Notes under the pieces: model-generated | What the model was told of the DNA's origin: nothing | The model's database searches: none | The model's input: only the letters and a program-made list of their open reading frames with translations | Made by a program: the position numbers and the translations under genes | In this document: positions 47,345 to 60,270 of the stretch, piece by piece | Layout: each line of letters starts with the position of its first letter | Numbering within the stretch: position 1 is the first letter of the stretch | Origin: Punica granatum | Lineage: Eukaryota > Streptophyta > Magnoliopsida > Myrtales > Lythraceae | DNA: 64,000 bases | Direction: 5' to 3' | NCBI RefSeq assembly: GCF_007655135.1 | Contig: NC_045134.1 | Location: forward strand, 21,848,568 to 21,912,567

Positions 47345-49790
47345 CTTTCTAATTGGACATCAAAAAAATGATCCGGGACCACCATTATATTTAGAAAAAT
47401 TTATGAATCAATGTTGGGCAGAAAAATATTTTTCGTCCTCGAGTTTTGTCCTGGATTTTGAAAGTTGACATTGATGCACGTAAAATTCAAAGGCGACTCA
47501 TAGAGTTTTTTTTTTTTTCTGAAAAATGGTAAATTGGCGTTAAATTGAGAAAATGCCATATTTCCAGAAGTGGTGAATGCTCGAGCAATTAGCTGAAAAA
47601 TACTTCCCTCGTACGGATGACAAAACGGCGATTTTGCCCCCTCTGGAGCCGGCGGATCAAAACGGGATGTTGACAAAGAGTATAACAATACGTAACAACT
47701 AGATGTGCATTGTGCACAGCTGCCAAAATGTGACAGTTTGCAGACTACTTTATCTCTTTTATGTGTATCAATCAGATTTCACTAAAAACAAGTGATCTTG
47801 CAAGGAGAAAATCACGCAAAACTCACAATACCATTAAAAAAAAAACACATGAGGGGGAAAAAAAGACCGTTACAAAGTTGATGATAAAATGGCCCCTACA
47901 ACAAAGCAAGGAAATCAAAAGGTCTATGGACGCCCAATTTCGCTAACACTCTGCACTAAAAAGGAAATTGACATCCCTTATGTCATTGGATACGATCATT
48001 TTCTCTTTGCAATGGCTGGTAAGATATGTAGACACGTCTATAATTAAAAATTAGGTTCAAAAGTCTTAGGACATGCATGCTATAATACATATTACAGTGC
48101 ACTCCTCACGTGACGCATGTAAAACTTTTCAAATTAGGGAACTTTATCAATATAAATTAACAGACATTCGCGAGCATTTAGCAATGTAAATACAATCTTA
48201 TATTTAGTATTTCATTTTCTTTTACTAATCTCATGAGTCTCTTATAAACGAAAATACAATTCTTTCTGTGAGTACGCAGGTAACGTTGTACGGTTTCTTT
48301 GATTTAAGTGATATAATTTAATGCATTATGTAATAAAATTTCATCACGAGGATTTAAATAAGCAATGTAATATAATTCTAAGCATTATGTCTATGTAACA
48401 ACCAGCAGTTATCCGTACATTTGATTACGATTTTTCTTTTTCATTCATATAAATTATTAATTTTTATCTCCTTAATTTGTAAATTGTTGTTAGTATTTAT
48501 ATTCAAATATACGACAAGACTAAAGTGGTCAATTCAATATTTGGTGATCATCAGCTTTTCTTGTTGTAAATTTGCACATTTTAGTTAATTTGAAATTTTT
48601 TGTTACCTCATTAATTTGAAGTTTATGTTTGTCTCTTTCGTCTTATGAGTTTTGTGTATTTCCATGCGGAATTCACATTGGAAGTACAAAGCTGGATATT
48701 TGCTATGAATCCTAAAATTATAATTAAGTGATAGCAACCTCTAATTGTCTTATATGCAGAAACTTAAATTTGTCCAAAGAATTGAAAGAGAGTGTAGTGC
48801 AGTACTGACGCATGACTTTGCCAAGTAATCAATAAGTTCCAAAATCGATACTCGTTGTGGAATTATTCATACTCTTTTATTAGTGATTAAAATTTCTATT
48901 TAAAAAAAAGAAAACCAAAGCGAGCCCAAAACGACTTCTTATAAGTTATAATATCCCAATCAAAACATGGAAATACCAGTTAAAATTAGTAAGTGTTTTA
49001 TTTTAAATTTCTTTTGAAATTACTATAAGCACTTAAGCAGATAATTATTGATGAATGTTCAAAAACCATAATATGTTGATTTCGGTTTTCAGTTTCGTGT
49101 TGGGAAGGTAGTTTAAGACACTCCTGTACGTGGTACACCCGGGCACATTAATTGGTAGGATAAACAAATTGTCTAGCTAACCAAATTATCTGAATCATGC
49201 AAGGCGAATGACATGCATGATGTTAAGTGAATGATCAATTATGAATGAGTAAGATCGTAACAGTACTGGGATTATCATCTAATCATGCATAGCCAAGAGC
49301 CCTCCTCAGAAGAAAATAAATCGATTTAATGCTCTTCAGAGGAGTCACGAGGCCAGTCCTGATCGGGCAAGAAGCTATAATTCATATACGTCTGTTGTTA
49401 ATGGTTTGTATCGAGCTATTATCCTCTCAATAAATCACAAAATGTAAAGGGTACGCCCAAGTCATGCTGTCTTGTTTGATTTCAACTAAAATCCACCATT
49501 TACATCAACGATTTCATTACACTGATGTGATCTCACTATAATACAAATCTTTTCTATTTTGAAATGGGACAAAAGCTTTAATTTCCTACATTATCAAGGA
49601 TTGCTAGAGCGAAATTATTTCTGTGTCGGCCACTATCTGAGGAAAAGAAATTTCACTACGGCACAAATCCTCATCGTCTCAAACTTAGATTCAAAAAAAA
49701 AAAAGAATCACCCGTCAAGTAGTTGTGCGATAATTTGAGAAATGTAGCTTATCACGTGCGTAATAAAAACAATGACGGCAAGGAAATATA
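47345..49790. other. AT-rich intergenic DNA
   Basis: A degraded S2-type SINE may lie at about 48,805-48,900 ('gcatgactttgccaagtaat', 'aatcgatactcgttgtgg'). No genes were seen. Confidence 0.4.
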
Positions 49791-50214
49791 TAACGAAGAA
49801 AGTTCAGTTCTTTTTCTTTTTTTTTCAAACCTTTTCAATTCTTCTACGTAATCCCTGAATTGAGCTACAAACTAAATTAATTAAAAAAAAACTCATACTA
49901 GCAATATATATGTCACATGACTATATATATATGCCAATATTAAGTTTTAGCCATCGTCGGATTCTTTTCTCCAAAATGGCAATGATTGGGTATCTTCCAA
50001 CCTATCCTCCAATCTGAAAAAGGAGCAAATACTGCATAAGTGGGAACGGCTTATTTACTCAAAAAATTTAAAAAAAAAAAGGAATCCGGCTCATTATTTT
50101 TTTTTCGGTTATATGGGAAAGTTAAGAAACTAATATAACAAAATAAAAAGTAAATTAATGAAATCCGCATAATTTTACTGATAAAAATTAATTATCTCTA
50201 CCAACACGGCTTAT

Positions 50215-50397
50215 TATGTTCAAGGGGTTCGGCGCTTGTTTCATCTAAGTAAAGTCTCGAGTTCGAGTCCTTGAGAATGCAAAAAATTTACACTAAGAGA
50301 GATTTACTTTTCAGTTGGCAGATCCGGCTCCACTAGATTAGTTGAGGCCCAATTGGGCTTTCGGATACTAGAGTTCACGTAGAAAAAATTAATTTTT
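50215..50397 (+). repeat. SINE (family S1), best-preserved copy
   Basis: A tRNA-like head 'ggttcggcgcttgtttcatc' with a canonical box B (GAGTTCGAGTCC, about 50,260) is followed by 'gcagatccggctccactaga' and the 'tttcggatactagagttcac' tail with an A-rich end. This identifies the family as tRNA-derived. Confidence 0.65.
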
Positions 50398-50674
50398 TCT
50401 TAGTATTAGACCTATAAGTCTCAATTGTAATCGAGAAAAAGACAAGTACATCTTCCTACAAAAAAAAATCAAATACCTCTGAAGTCACCAAACAACAGTT
50501 GGTTTAAATAGTTCGACACTTAATCCCTTAAGTAAGGTCTCGATTTTGAGTTTTGTGAATGAAAAAAATTAATATTGAGATAACTTTACCTCTTAATGAG
50601 TTGATTCAGCTTGAACTAGATTATTTGAAGTATGTTGAGCTTTCGAACACAAAAAGGAATATCTTAATTCCTAA

Positions 50675-51017
50675 CAGCCTATTTGGTTGAGCGGACAAGA
50701 ATTGCAAATCCAATTCGGTCGGATTTGCAATTCCTTCGTTTGGGTGCACTTTGGGAGCTAACCAGCTCTCGCGAGCCCAGGTTTGGGAGAGAGCAATTCA
50801 TTTTTTTATAAATAAATAAAATAATTAATAAAATTTATTTTGATATTATGTCAAAGGACAAATTAGTCTTTGAAATTTACTTTTATCCTATTGTTCGTCT
50901 CTTCCAAGGTAAAAAAAGAAAAAAAAAAGAACCATATTTTCAATTCTAATCCCCTAATTCCAAATCTCTTCTCATTCTAATCCCCTCCAATTTTTATCGG
51001 ACCAACCAAATGCCCCA
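50675..51017. mobile_element. Harbinger-like MITE (copy in segment B)
   Basis: The ends CAGCCTATTTGGTTG and inverted TGGGGCATTTGGTTG pair with each other. The flanking 3-bp duplication is TAA (50672-50674 and 51018-51020), as for PIF/Harbinger MITEs. The interior has an inverted pair 'gaattgcaaatccaattcgg/gatttgcaattcc'. The duplicated partner is at 58758-59104. Confidence 0.6.
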
Positions 51018-51104
51018 TAAGTATTTGTGCTATTACATTACAACCTCCATCTCAATTCGGCTCTTTATGTTTTGAAATATATAGAATACAGGCAATAGGT
51101 CTTT

Positions 51105-51867
51105 AAGCTACCCCTTTTTGCTAACATTTTGAAAAGCGTTGCCGAAAATCTGCAATAGGAACTTCAGGTGACATTTCAGGAAAGTCGGTGTAGGTCCAAC
51201 CTAGCTATGCCGGCACTTTAAAAAGTGTCACCAAAAAATACATTTAGAAAAAAAATCAAAACTAATTTGGTCGGCGCTTTAAAGCATCAACTTAGGACGG
51301 CATGCGCTAACACTATAAGAAATGTTCCAAAGGTTTAGATTAGCCGACTCATCTTTAAGCGACGGGCAAGGGGTACCTTGGGCGATACTTTTAGGCATTA
51401 GCCAAGGTAAGCATTGCCCAAGGTACCGCTTAGCCTACCCTTTGAAAAACGTCAGCTAAAGTGCTCCTTGATTGACACTTTTGAAAGGGTTGGCCAAGGG
51501 GTATCTTAAGCGACGCTTTCAAAAGCGTCAATGGGACGACCCAAAGTTTTTGGAATTAAAAAGAAATAAAGCACTAGACTAAAAAGTTTCCGCCCAACCA
51601 AAAATTTCGAACATTAAATTAAATTCTCTCTTTTTGTTATATTTCGCACTTTCCCTCTATCTTCTCTTGATTCTTTTTCTTTCTCCTTTGTCCACTCCCT
51701 ACCTCTCTTTCTTTCTCTCTCTCTATCTCTCAATAAAGGCAATCTTTAAGTAGCGATAGCAATGGTCAGAGAAGATAGAGTACGATAATGAAGCAGTAAT
51801 AGTAGCAACGGGAAGAGAGAGAAGGAGCATAGTTTGGGGAGTAGCTAGCAAGAAAAAGCTAAGAGAG
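51105..51867. mobile_element. Truncated transposon end with AAAGCGTC-type subterminal repeats
   Basis: Many direct and inverted variants of 'gcgacgctttcaaaagcgtc' and 'gccaaggggta' occur, an organisation common in CACTA-type subterminal regions. The segment B' copy runs on to about 60,265, where a second cluster ('agcgtcgactgatgctgc', 'aaaaacgtcg') may be the opposite end. Confidence 0.4.
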
Positions 51868-52595
51868 TATAAGGTCATTTTTGAAATATTGAAAATTAAA
51901 AAAAATTGTCGATACACACGCTCATTGCTTCAACTTCCTTGTATATGTAGCTTCTGAGAATTTACAATATGACCACATATGAAATGGGTGAATTTTAATA
52001 GAACTATGTCAAGACGAAATTATGTTATTTTCTTCTTATCAGGATTGTTCACATTGTACCACAGATATACTTTGTTATATGATGCGTACTGATACATACT
52101 ACATCGACTTCTTCAAGAGAAAAGTTACAAGCCGAGTCTTATGAAATCGTACACTTGCAAGAGGGGAAATCGTTAGCGTACGTAATCCAAGATAGTCGAG
52201 TTCCAGCATGTCTAAAATCCACGCCAAGGCTATTGGCAAGGAATATTCGCCGGGCAGACTTTCCGCTCTCGCATAGTAGAGAGTTCCATTCCATTGGTAA
52301 AAAAGAGAACATTCGTCATCATCAGTCATTGATCTTTTCGTCTCAAAGCTTCAAGATAATATATGCCGTGCTACTGGAAGCTTGTTTGGATGGCAAAGGA
52401 TGGAGGGTATAATAATCGTGTTTTATTCTGATTCTTTTCGTTCTCATAATTAAGCCTTTTTTTTTTGAAGTAATCACTCTAACATTTGAAAGTTTAACAG
52501 AGTTCGACTAATTCAGTTCACACCATATCAACTTACTAAAACATAAAGCTCTCCGGTTTGTATTATTTTTATTCACAAAACTCGAACTTGAAATT
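51868..52595. repeat. Duplicated segment A' (second copy)
   Basis: Matches 46632-47320. It keeps the open frame at 52155-52412 and has an extra stretch of about 20 bases near 52,370 absent from the first copy. It ends in the same minus-strand SINE (about 52,500-52,600). Confidence 0.65.
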
Positions 52596-53167
52596 TTACT
52601 TAAAAAGAATAAGTGCCCAATAACTTAAATAGTTCACTTTTGGATAATATTATTTTATGAGAGAAAAAAAGATAATGTATATATTTTTACCTCTAATATA
52701 TAATAAATAATATAAAAATATTATTTTGAAGCCGATCATTAGGTTTCGAATTATTAGCAGTTATGAAGTACGCAGCAAAGCATTGTGCCTAGTTATTAAA
52801 GTAGCAGCTGCCACTGCCGGATGAGACACCCACAACATGTACATTGCATTTGTCAGAAGACTCAGAACCGCCTACGTCTTACATCATTTTAATTACAAAT
52901 TGATCAATTAATTAATGAATCCATAAGAAAGGGATTTACTGCAGTCATACGACTTATTTTCAAATCAGAAATTTGGAGGTTTTGAGAGAGTAATTAAGGA
53001 GGAACCCGTGCGTTGCACAAACAGAATATTTACAGCTAAAAGTGTGAGTTATTTCCTGTAGCTAATCAGTGGGTAAAGTTGCCTATACATATATTGAATT
53101 ACAAAATTCCAATATGTCATTTATAAAGAAACTGTTTTTAAAGCAAAAGGAAGAAAATTGTTAGTCT
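52596..53167. other. AT-rich spacer with a Helitron-like hairpin sequence
   Basis: 'aacccgtgcgttgcac' at about 53,005-53,020 resembles the hairpin of plant Helitron 3' ends, but no CTAG-T terminus was found next to it. No genes were seen. Confidence 0.35.
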
Positions 53168-53434
53168 AACGAGGAAAATTCAGTTCTTTTTTTTTTTTCA
53201 AACCTTTTCGATTCTTCTACGTAATCCCTGAATTGAGATACAAACTAAATTAAATTAAAAAAAAAAAAAAGAACTCATACTAGCAATATATGTCACAGGA
53301 CTATATATATGCCAGTATTAAGTTTTAGCCGTGGTTGGATTATTTTCTCCAAAATGGCAATGATTGGGTATCTTCTAACCTATCCTCCAGAAAAAAGAAT
53401 CCGGCTCATTATGTTTTTTTCGGTTATATGGGAA

Positions 53435-55163
53435 CAGTGTTATCAGAACCAGACCGGACATCGAACCGGCTGAGGCATGGGTTCATGGGTTTATGGGTTC
53501 AACCGGGGTTTCAATGGGTCGGACCACTTGTTTAATTATAAAATAAATAAATATTTATTATTTTTAAAAAATAATATAAAATACAAGAAAATAGTAATAA
53601 ATATTAGATAATAATTAATATGTGTCCAAAAAAATACAAGAAAAAAATTATTTGCATCTAATTGCAAATGACTCATAGAAGAGAATTGATAGTCAATTAT
53701 GACAGTGCCCAATGTCTAGCTAGCAGCCTATAACAATGAAAAAAAAAATATTTCAAGCTCTACATTAAGAAAAACAGGTCAATAACGATCAATAAAGGTC
53801 TCAAACTCGACCACATTTAAGGAATATTTTGAAAGTTCATCGCAACTATGTAGAATTCATCGCAACAACTCTGCAACTTGCCTAGGATTCTTGATGTTTA
53901 TGAAGTTATGAACAATCATCTTGTGTCAAAATTATAATCCAGATAAGTCCAAGTATTTGTATTTATTTCAACCAATAAAGTTGTAAAACAATGGGTTATA
54001 ATGTCAGTAAAGAACTGTCTTAAAATAATGTAGGTAGCAAGCAACATGATAATGGCACAAAAGAATGGCAAAGTTCCTTTCAATTAATCTCTCCCTTGTT
54101 CATGTCAACTAGTTTTCTGTTTTCTAGATATGATTAAGAGTAAGTAACCCTCAATTCAAAGGCATTGCACTTGCACAAAAACATCAAATTATGGCCCAAA
54201 AAAGAAGAATATGAACCTGAAAAACTGATTAGTTGGAAAAAGGCAAATATCAGAGTTGTTTTGTTCTTGAAATGTTAACTAGTCAGTGAGAAAGATCAGC
54301 ACAAAAAGGTCAATAATGAAGTCTCCCAATTACAAATTGACCCCAACACACGGACACATTCATCCCATCCATCCACGCACAGCACAACCCCAGTTGCAAG
54401 AACCCACCAAACAAACAAACAAGCAGCAACCAGTAGGTTAATAAGGCAAAATGAAAATTCAACCAAGATAAATCTTGTCTTTTACTACCCAGACCCCTGT
54501 TTTCCTGCGGGAATAAGTTACCATTGATTTGCCCGCCCCTAAATCAAATTTTAGAGATCGACCTACCTCTTCGACTATTGAAGTTCAGATTTCCTCCGTT
54601 CTGGGTGGCCTCGAACCGTGCTTTGCTTGTTTCAGGATGTGCCTCTTGCCGTTTGGGGAGCTGCTGCATTGTTTGGAGCCTGGATGATCGAGTCTGGAGA
54701 CTCTGCCTTTCAGAAGCTGCAACTCGAAGGAGAAGACTAAAGAGGAAGCTTCTGAGTCTTTAGACTCTGTTGCTCGAAGGAGACTCTGGACTCTGCCATT
54801 CGATGGAGAACTTGCGATGCTCGAGCTCGAAGCAGAGGAGCGACGGACAATCACTGATGAATTGAGGCTGCACTTGAGCGGCGATGAAGAACAGAAGGAA
54901 GAAATCTAGGGTTTCGATTCAATTTTGCCATTTTCGATTTCGGGTCGGGGACATTCGGATCAGATTTCCTTTAAAATTTCTGAACCCATGAAACCGGTCG
55001 GTTCGAATAGGTTTGATGGGTTTATTTAAAAATTGGCCGATTTTTTGGGTTCTCTAATTTTTTTATACATTTTTCGGTTTTTTAGCTAACTGGACCGGAC
55101 AGAGGTCCGGTTTCCGGTCCGACCGGTCGAACCGCCCGGTCCGGTCCAGTTTTGATAACAATG
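53435..55163. mobile_element. hAT-like non-autonomous element, 1.73 kb
   Basis: An 8-bp target duplication TATGGGAA (53427-53434 and 55164-55171) flanks ends CAGTGTTATCAGAAC and inverted CATTGTTATCAAAAC, with GGACCGGAC-type subterminal repeats at both sides. The first segment copy at 50,100 has uninterrupted 'tatgggaaagttaagaaa', which is the empty site. No transposase was found. The region 54,520-54,910 is GC-richer and leader-like, with a minus-strand frame of 89 codons that is not recognised. Confidence 0.88.
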
Positions 55164-55259
55164 TATGGGAAAGTTAAGAAAGTAATATAACAACATAAAA
55201 AGTAAATTAATGAAATACACATAATTTTACTAATTAAAATTAATTACCTCTAAACAGTT

Positions 55260-55415
55260 CATTATGTTCAAGTGGTTCAATGCTTATTTTATTTAAGTAA
55301 GGTCTCAGATTTGAATAATTGAGAATGCAGAAAATCTACGCTAAGAGAGTTTTACCCCTCAGTGGACCAATCCAGTACCACTGAATTAGTTGAAACCCAA
55401 TTGGGTTTTCGGATA
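55260..55415 (+). repeat. SINE (family S1) interrupted by a solo LTR
   Basis: Begins 'aagtggttcaatgctt' and keeps 'ggaccaatccagtacc' and 'ccaattgggttttcgga'. The tail resumes at 58,437 after the solo LTR. Confidence 0.6.
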
Positions 55416-58400
55416 TGTCACGACTCCAAATTTCAGCTGAGTTTTTCCTATATTTCCTCAATATCCATTACTACATAACTATTCACTTAAAATCGGCTTT
55501 CCATAAACTCCCAAAAATATAAAACCAATCAACAAGCTCTAATATGTATATACATCTCAAAAGAGTAATTTTCTTTTCTCAACCAATCAATAAACAAAAA
55601 TTTCAAGTCGTAACATATTTAAATACCTTCTATACAAAAAGAATACTTATCAAATAACTAAGATTCCTATCTAGTCCTCCGAGCTGATCCCCAATATCAA
55701 AAGAGTTCTCATATGCTGCTAGTCTAGCTCCGAACTCATCTGAAAAATATATGCAGAGTGTGAGATGCATCTCAGTGAGTACCATATTCCAAAGCAAAAT
55801 GAATTATTATTAAATAAATATTCAATTTCTAACAACTAATTATGCAAATAAACAATACAGTCACATCCAATCCAACTATTAGATCACTTGCACACATACG
55901 CGGTATATATTATACATATATATACCTATTTAAAAAAATTAATTTTATCTAATATAGTAACTAAATTTAAGTCCTACTAACAAATACACGCAACTCTTCC
56001 AATCATTTCTCTAATATCCAATATCACATAAACATTAATTATCCATTCATTAGCGTTCCATAGCAACTCACAACACAATCACTTGATAGATCAAACTCTA
56101 GCAACAATATGGCTTTCAAAAAGCAACTTCAAACAACCTCAACGATCATCACATCTATTGCAATCACAACAATCATCACATCTCCAACAATAATACTAGA
56201 CAAACAATATACAACACAACCAATCAATATAGTCATAGGGTTGTATTTCCTCGCAATAGATTTATAATGGTATTGTGACCCCGCACATTTCAAATAAATT
56301 ATTCACATATTCTCATAATCATATCTCATAAGCGGGGGCCGCCTATTAACCTCTGGCGGTAATAGTTGACCTCAATTTATATTTCGCCTGGTCGAGCGGC
56401 TGATCGGGTCCCTCTTTCTATTCCGCCGAGTCCAACGCCCGATTATGCCCCTATTTATATTCCGCTGGGTCCAGCTGTCCCATAGCTATAGTTAACAACA
56501 ACACAAGTATAATAATTGTAATCATGCCATCTCATTTTATATATCATCATACACAAACACAATCACATTACAGCATGTTATCATCACATATCTCACACAC
56601 AATTAACATACACAATCACACTGTATATTTCAAATCAAAATGAAACATAAAAGGACAATATCTCTCAAATCAATTCACACAACATAACAAGACCGATTTC
56701 TTAATCTCTAACTATCACAATATTCTTCTTAAATAATTTATATAACTATAATACATCATTTTATAAGGGAATAGAGTACTCATAGACAACTCCAAGAAAG
56801 ATAGCTCACTGGGTCGAGCCTTTAGAGTGCGAGAATTCAATCTCCCCGATCCCTATGATTTGTAAACATAAATTTAGAGAATAATTAACATAGCACAATT
56901 ACAAGACTTCCAATACCTCCCACGAACTCCTTTACAGCTCATTGTCTCAATACAATGCAAAATTTCTTATGTCATATTCATTATGTCTTATAACTCTCTC
57001 ATCTTTGTTCAAACATCACCTAAAATAATCTTCATTTGACACCTTGATTAAACAGAGGATTTCACATTGATTGTTAATAGGATAATTCAATCAATAAAGG
57101 AGTAAATTCATCAGAAAGATATGATCAAACAAAGCAAAAGCTCAACAGCACGTTATGACTAAATTTCGCCCCTTCTCGTTAAGCCGAACCCCAAACCTTC
57201 CTCTGATCAATTAACAAAAATTCAGCACATTTAAAACGAATTTACCAGTCCAAAAGTCCAAACGTTCGTAAAATAACATATCTAATTTGAGAAGACAGAA
57301 ATCGACTTAACAAACACCAAAATCAGATATGACCAGCAAGGAAGATAGAGCTTAAAGAACATGTAAGTAGTCAGTTTTGAACTTGAGGAAAGAAAATTCA
57401 ATAAACCTACACATTATGAAAAATAAAATAATTAATATCGCTATTTCAAAAATATCCTGAAAAATTATATAAAATAGTAGATTCAGACACGAATCCATAC
57501 AAACAGGAATCACTGCAATCCGATGTTTAATCGAGCCTGACAAGCCTCACAAAGTTGCGAGTGCGGCTGTTGCAGAACATTCCCAAATTGTGCAATAGCC
57601 TAACTTCGGGAGTTCGGTTCTCTCTCTATAAAACTCCAAATACCACAATCTTGGAGTCTCTGGAAAGCTTACAGTGTGGGCTATGTTTTAGAAACAAACG
57701 GCATGTCAAAACATGAAGAAATCAGTTCAAAAATTCAGGTCGAAGTTGATATTTCTTTATGATTTTCAGAAATTTGAAATCGCGATAACTTACAAACCGT
57801 ATAACGAAATCAAATTCCGTAAAAAGCCACACCATTCAAATGATCAGAGGAGCCTGATCATATCAAATTTTCGAACTAGTAACGTCATATCATTCAGCCC
57901 TACTTCAAACCCAACCTCAAATCGTCCAAATCGATTGTCTAATTTGCACCCGAATTGCACCAAGAACCATCAAACCAATCCCATCAGCACTCAAGCATGA
58001 TATTCAATCGTTAAAGCCAAGCAAAACATCTTCAAAACAATAGAAATAGCATCTCTAACCTGATTCGTTCCCGTCTACTCTTAGCTCTTCTTTCTTCTTT
58101 CTTCTTCTTCTTCTTCGAGTTCGCTCGGTTCTTCGCTCACGAAGCCCCTGCTGCTCTCACCACCCCTTCTCTACTTCTACTTCGTTCTCTCTTTCTCTCT
58201 CTCTCTGTTTCCTCTGCTTTCTTCTTCATTTCAACCGAAACAAAACAGAAAAGAAAGAAAAAGAAAGAAGGGAAAGGCGGTGGAGATGGGGTGCTTGGGG
58301 AAATGAGGCCAAATGGGGCCTTTCTTACCTTTTTTTTTCCTTCTTCTTCCAGCAACTTATATATAAAAATATATTCAAAAACATATGTATGTATATATAT

Positions 58401-58436
58401 AAGTATGTATTTGGAATAAAAATATTAGGTCTCACA
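55416..58436. mobile_element. 3.02-kb solo LTR (probable Ty3/gypsy)
   Basis: Starts TGTCACGACTCC, ends TAGGTCTCACA, and is flanked by a perfect GGATA duplication (55411-55415 and 58437-58441). Segment B retains the uninterrupted site 'ttcggatactagag' at about 50,372. No retroviral-type genes, primer-binding site or second LTR were seen. Pyrimidine-rich tracts lie at 58,085-58,210. A few open frames of under 100 codons have no recognised family. Confidence 0.85.
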
Positions 58437-58569
58437 GGATACTAAGGTTTACACCGAAAAAATTAATTACTTTTTAGTACTAGATCTATGAGTCTTCATT
58501 GTAACCGAGAAAAAGACAAGTACCTCTTCCTACCAAAAAAAAATCAAAACCTCTTAAGTCAAACATTAG

Positions 58570-58740
58570 TTGATTTAAATAGTTCGACACTTGTTCCTTT
58601 AGGAAAGGTCTCAAGTTTTAGTTTTGTAAATAGAGAAAATTAATGCTGAGAGAACTCTACCTCTTAATGGGCCGACTCAACTTGAACTATATTATTTGAA
58701 GCATGTTGGGCTATCAAATATTAGAGTACGCACAAAAACC
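58570..58740 (+). repeat. SINE (family S1), degraded
   Basis: Partner of the unit at about 50,495-50,650 in segment B ('aatagttcgacactt', 'ctacctcttaatgggccgac'). Confidence 0.5.
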
Positions 58741-58757
58741 AACGTCTTAATTCCTAA

Positions 58758-59104
58758 TAGCCCATTTGGTTGGGCGGACAAGAATTGCAAATCCAATTCG
58801 GTCGAATTTGCAATTCCTTCGTTTGGGTGCACTTTTTAGAGCTAACCAGCTCTGGCGAGCCCAAGGTTGGGAGAGAGCAATTCATTTTTTTATAAATATA
58901 TAAAATAATTAATAAATTTTATTTTAATATTATATCAAAGGACAAATTAGTCTTTGAAATTTACTTTTATCCTATTTTTTGTCTATTCCAAGGTCAAACC
59001 AAACAAAAAAATTGAACCTTATTTTCAATTTTAATCACCTCTAATTCCAAATCTCTTCTCATTTTAATCCCCTCCAATTCTTATCCAACCAACCAAACGC
59101 CCCG
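58758..59104. mobile_element. Harbinger-like MITE (copy in segment B')
   Basis: The ends tagcccatttggttggg and inverted cggggcgtttggttgg pair with each other, with TAA duplications at 58755-58757 and 59105-59107. It is the duplicate of 50675-51017. Confidence 0.6.
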
Positions 59105-60270
59105 TAAGTATTTGCGCCATTACATTACGACCTCTTTCTCAATCCAGCTCATTATGTTTTGAAATATATAAAATACAGGTAATAGGTCTTTAAGCTACCC
59201 TTTTTTGCTAACATTCTGAAAAGCTTTGTAGAAAATCTGCAATAGGAACTTTAGGTGATGTTTCAGAAAAGTTGGCGGTACGTCTAACCTAGCTATGCCG
59301 GCACTTTAAAAAGAGTAGCCAAAAAATACATTTAGAGAAAATCGAAAATAACTTGGTTGGCGCTTTAAAGCGTCAACCTAGGATGGCCTACACCAACTCT
59401 TTAGGAAACATTGTGAATGTCCGAATTGGCCGACCCATCTTTAAGCGTAAGCCAAGGGGTACCTTGGGCTATGCTTTTCGGCATTAGTCAAGGTAAGCAT
59501 TGCCTAAGGTACCGCTTAGCCTACCCTTTGAAAAACATCGGCTAAAGTGCTCATTGATTGACACTTTTGAAAGGGTTGGCCAAGGGGTATCTTAAGCGAG
59601 GTTTTCAAAAGCGCCAATTGGATGATCCAAAGTTTTTTGGAATTAGAAAAAAATAAAACACTAGACTAAAAAGTTTATGCCCAACCAATTTTTCGAACAT
59701 TAAATTAAATTCTCTCTTTATGTTATCTTTCGCACTTTCCCTCTATCTTCTCTTGATTCTCTTTCTTTCTCCTTTCTCCCTTCCCTACCCCTCTCTCTCT
59801 ATCTCTCTGTAGAGGCAGTCTTTAAGCAGCGATAGCAATGGCTGGAGAAGATAGAAGATAGAGTACAATAATGCCGCAGCAGTAGTAGCAACGAGTGGGA
59901 AGAGAGAGAAGGAGCATAGCTTGTGCAGTAGCTAGCAAGGAGGAGCATAGCTTCAGAAGCAACAATAGCAACGGCAACGGCACTAAAGAGAGAAGCAGCA
60001 GCAGCAAGGGCAGCAACAAGGAGAAAAGAAACATCAGGAGCAATTGCACAAGGGAGAGAATGGGCGGGAGACTTAGCTCGGGAAGAGCAGCATGTCGTGG
60101 AGGAGGAGGCCTAGGCCGAAGCTTGTAAGCGATGGTTTAGGCATGGTTTGGACCTATGTTTTTTTAGCGTCGACTGATGCTGCACTTTTGTCAATGCTCT
60201 TTGAAAAGTGTCCACAGACCTATACTGACTGAATTTTAGGCAATCCTTTAAAAACGTCGAAAAATATGAT

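Larger units (their letters stand above)
49793..51867. repeat. Duplicated segment B (first copy)
   Basis: Homologous to 53168-59930 once two later insertions there are removed. It contains S1 SINE copies at about 50,215-50,397 and 50,495-50,650, a Harbinger-like MITE (50675-51017), and the start of an element with GCGACGCTTT-like motifs (about 51,105-51,860). It breaks off at 51,867, where segment A' begins. Confidence 0.75.
53168..60270. repeat. Duplicated segment B' (second copy, with two nested insertions)
   Basis: Without the hAT-like element (53435-55163) and the solo LTR (55416-58436), this aligns with 49793-51867. It then continues into additional element sequence up to about 60,270, including short purine-rich AGCAGC/AACAAC repeats at 59,950-60,020. 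No gene was seen. Confidence 0.75.
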
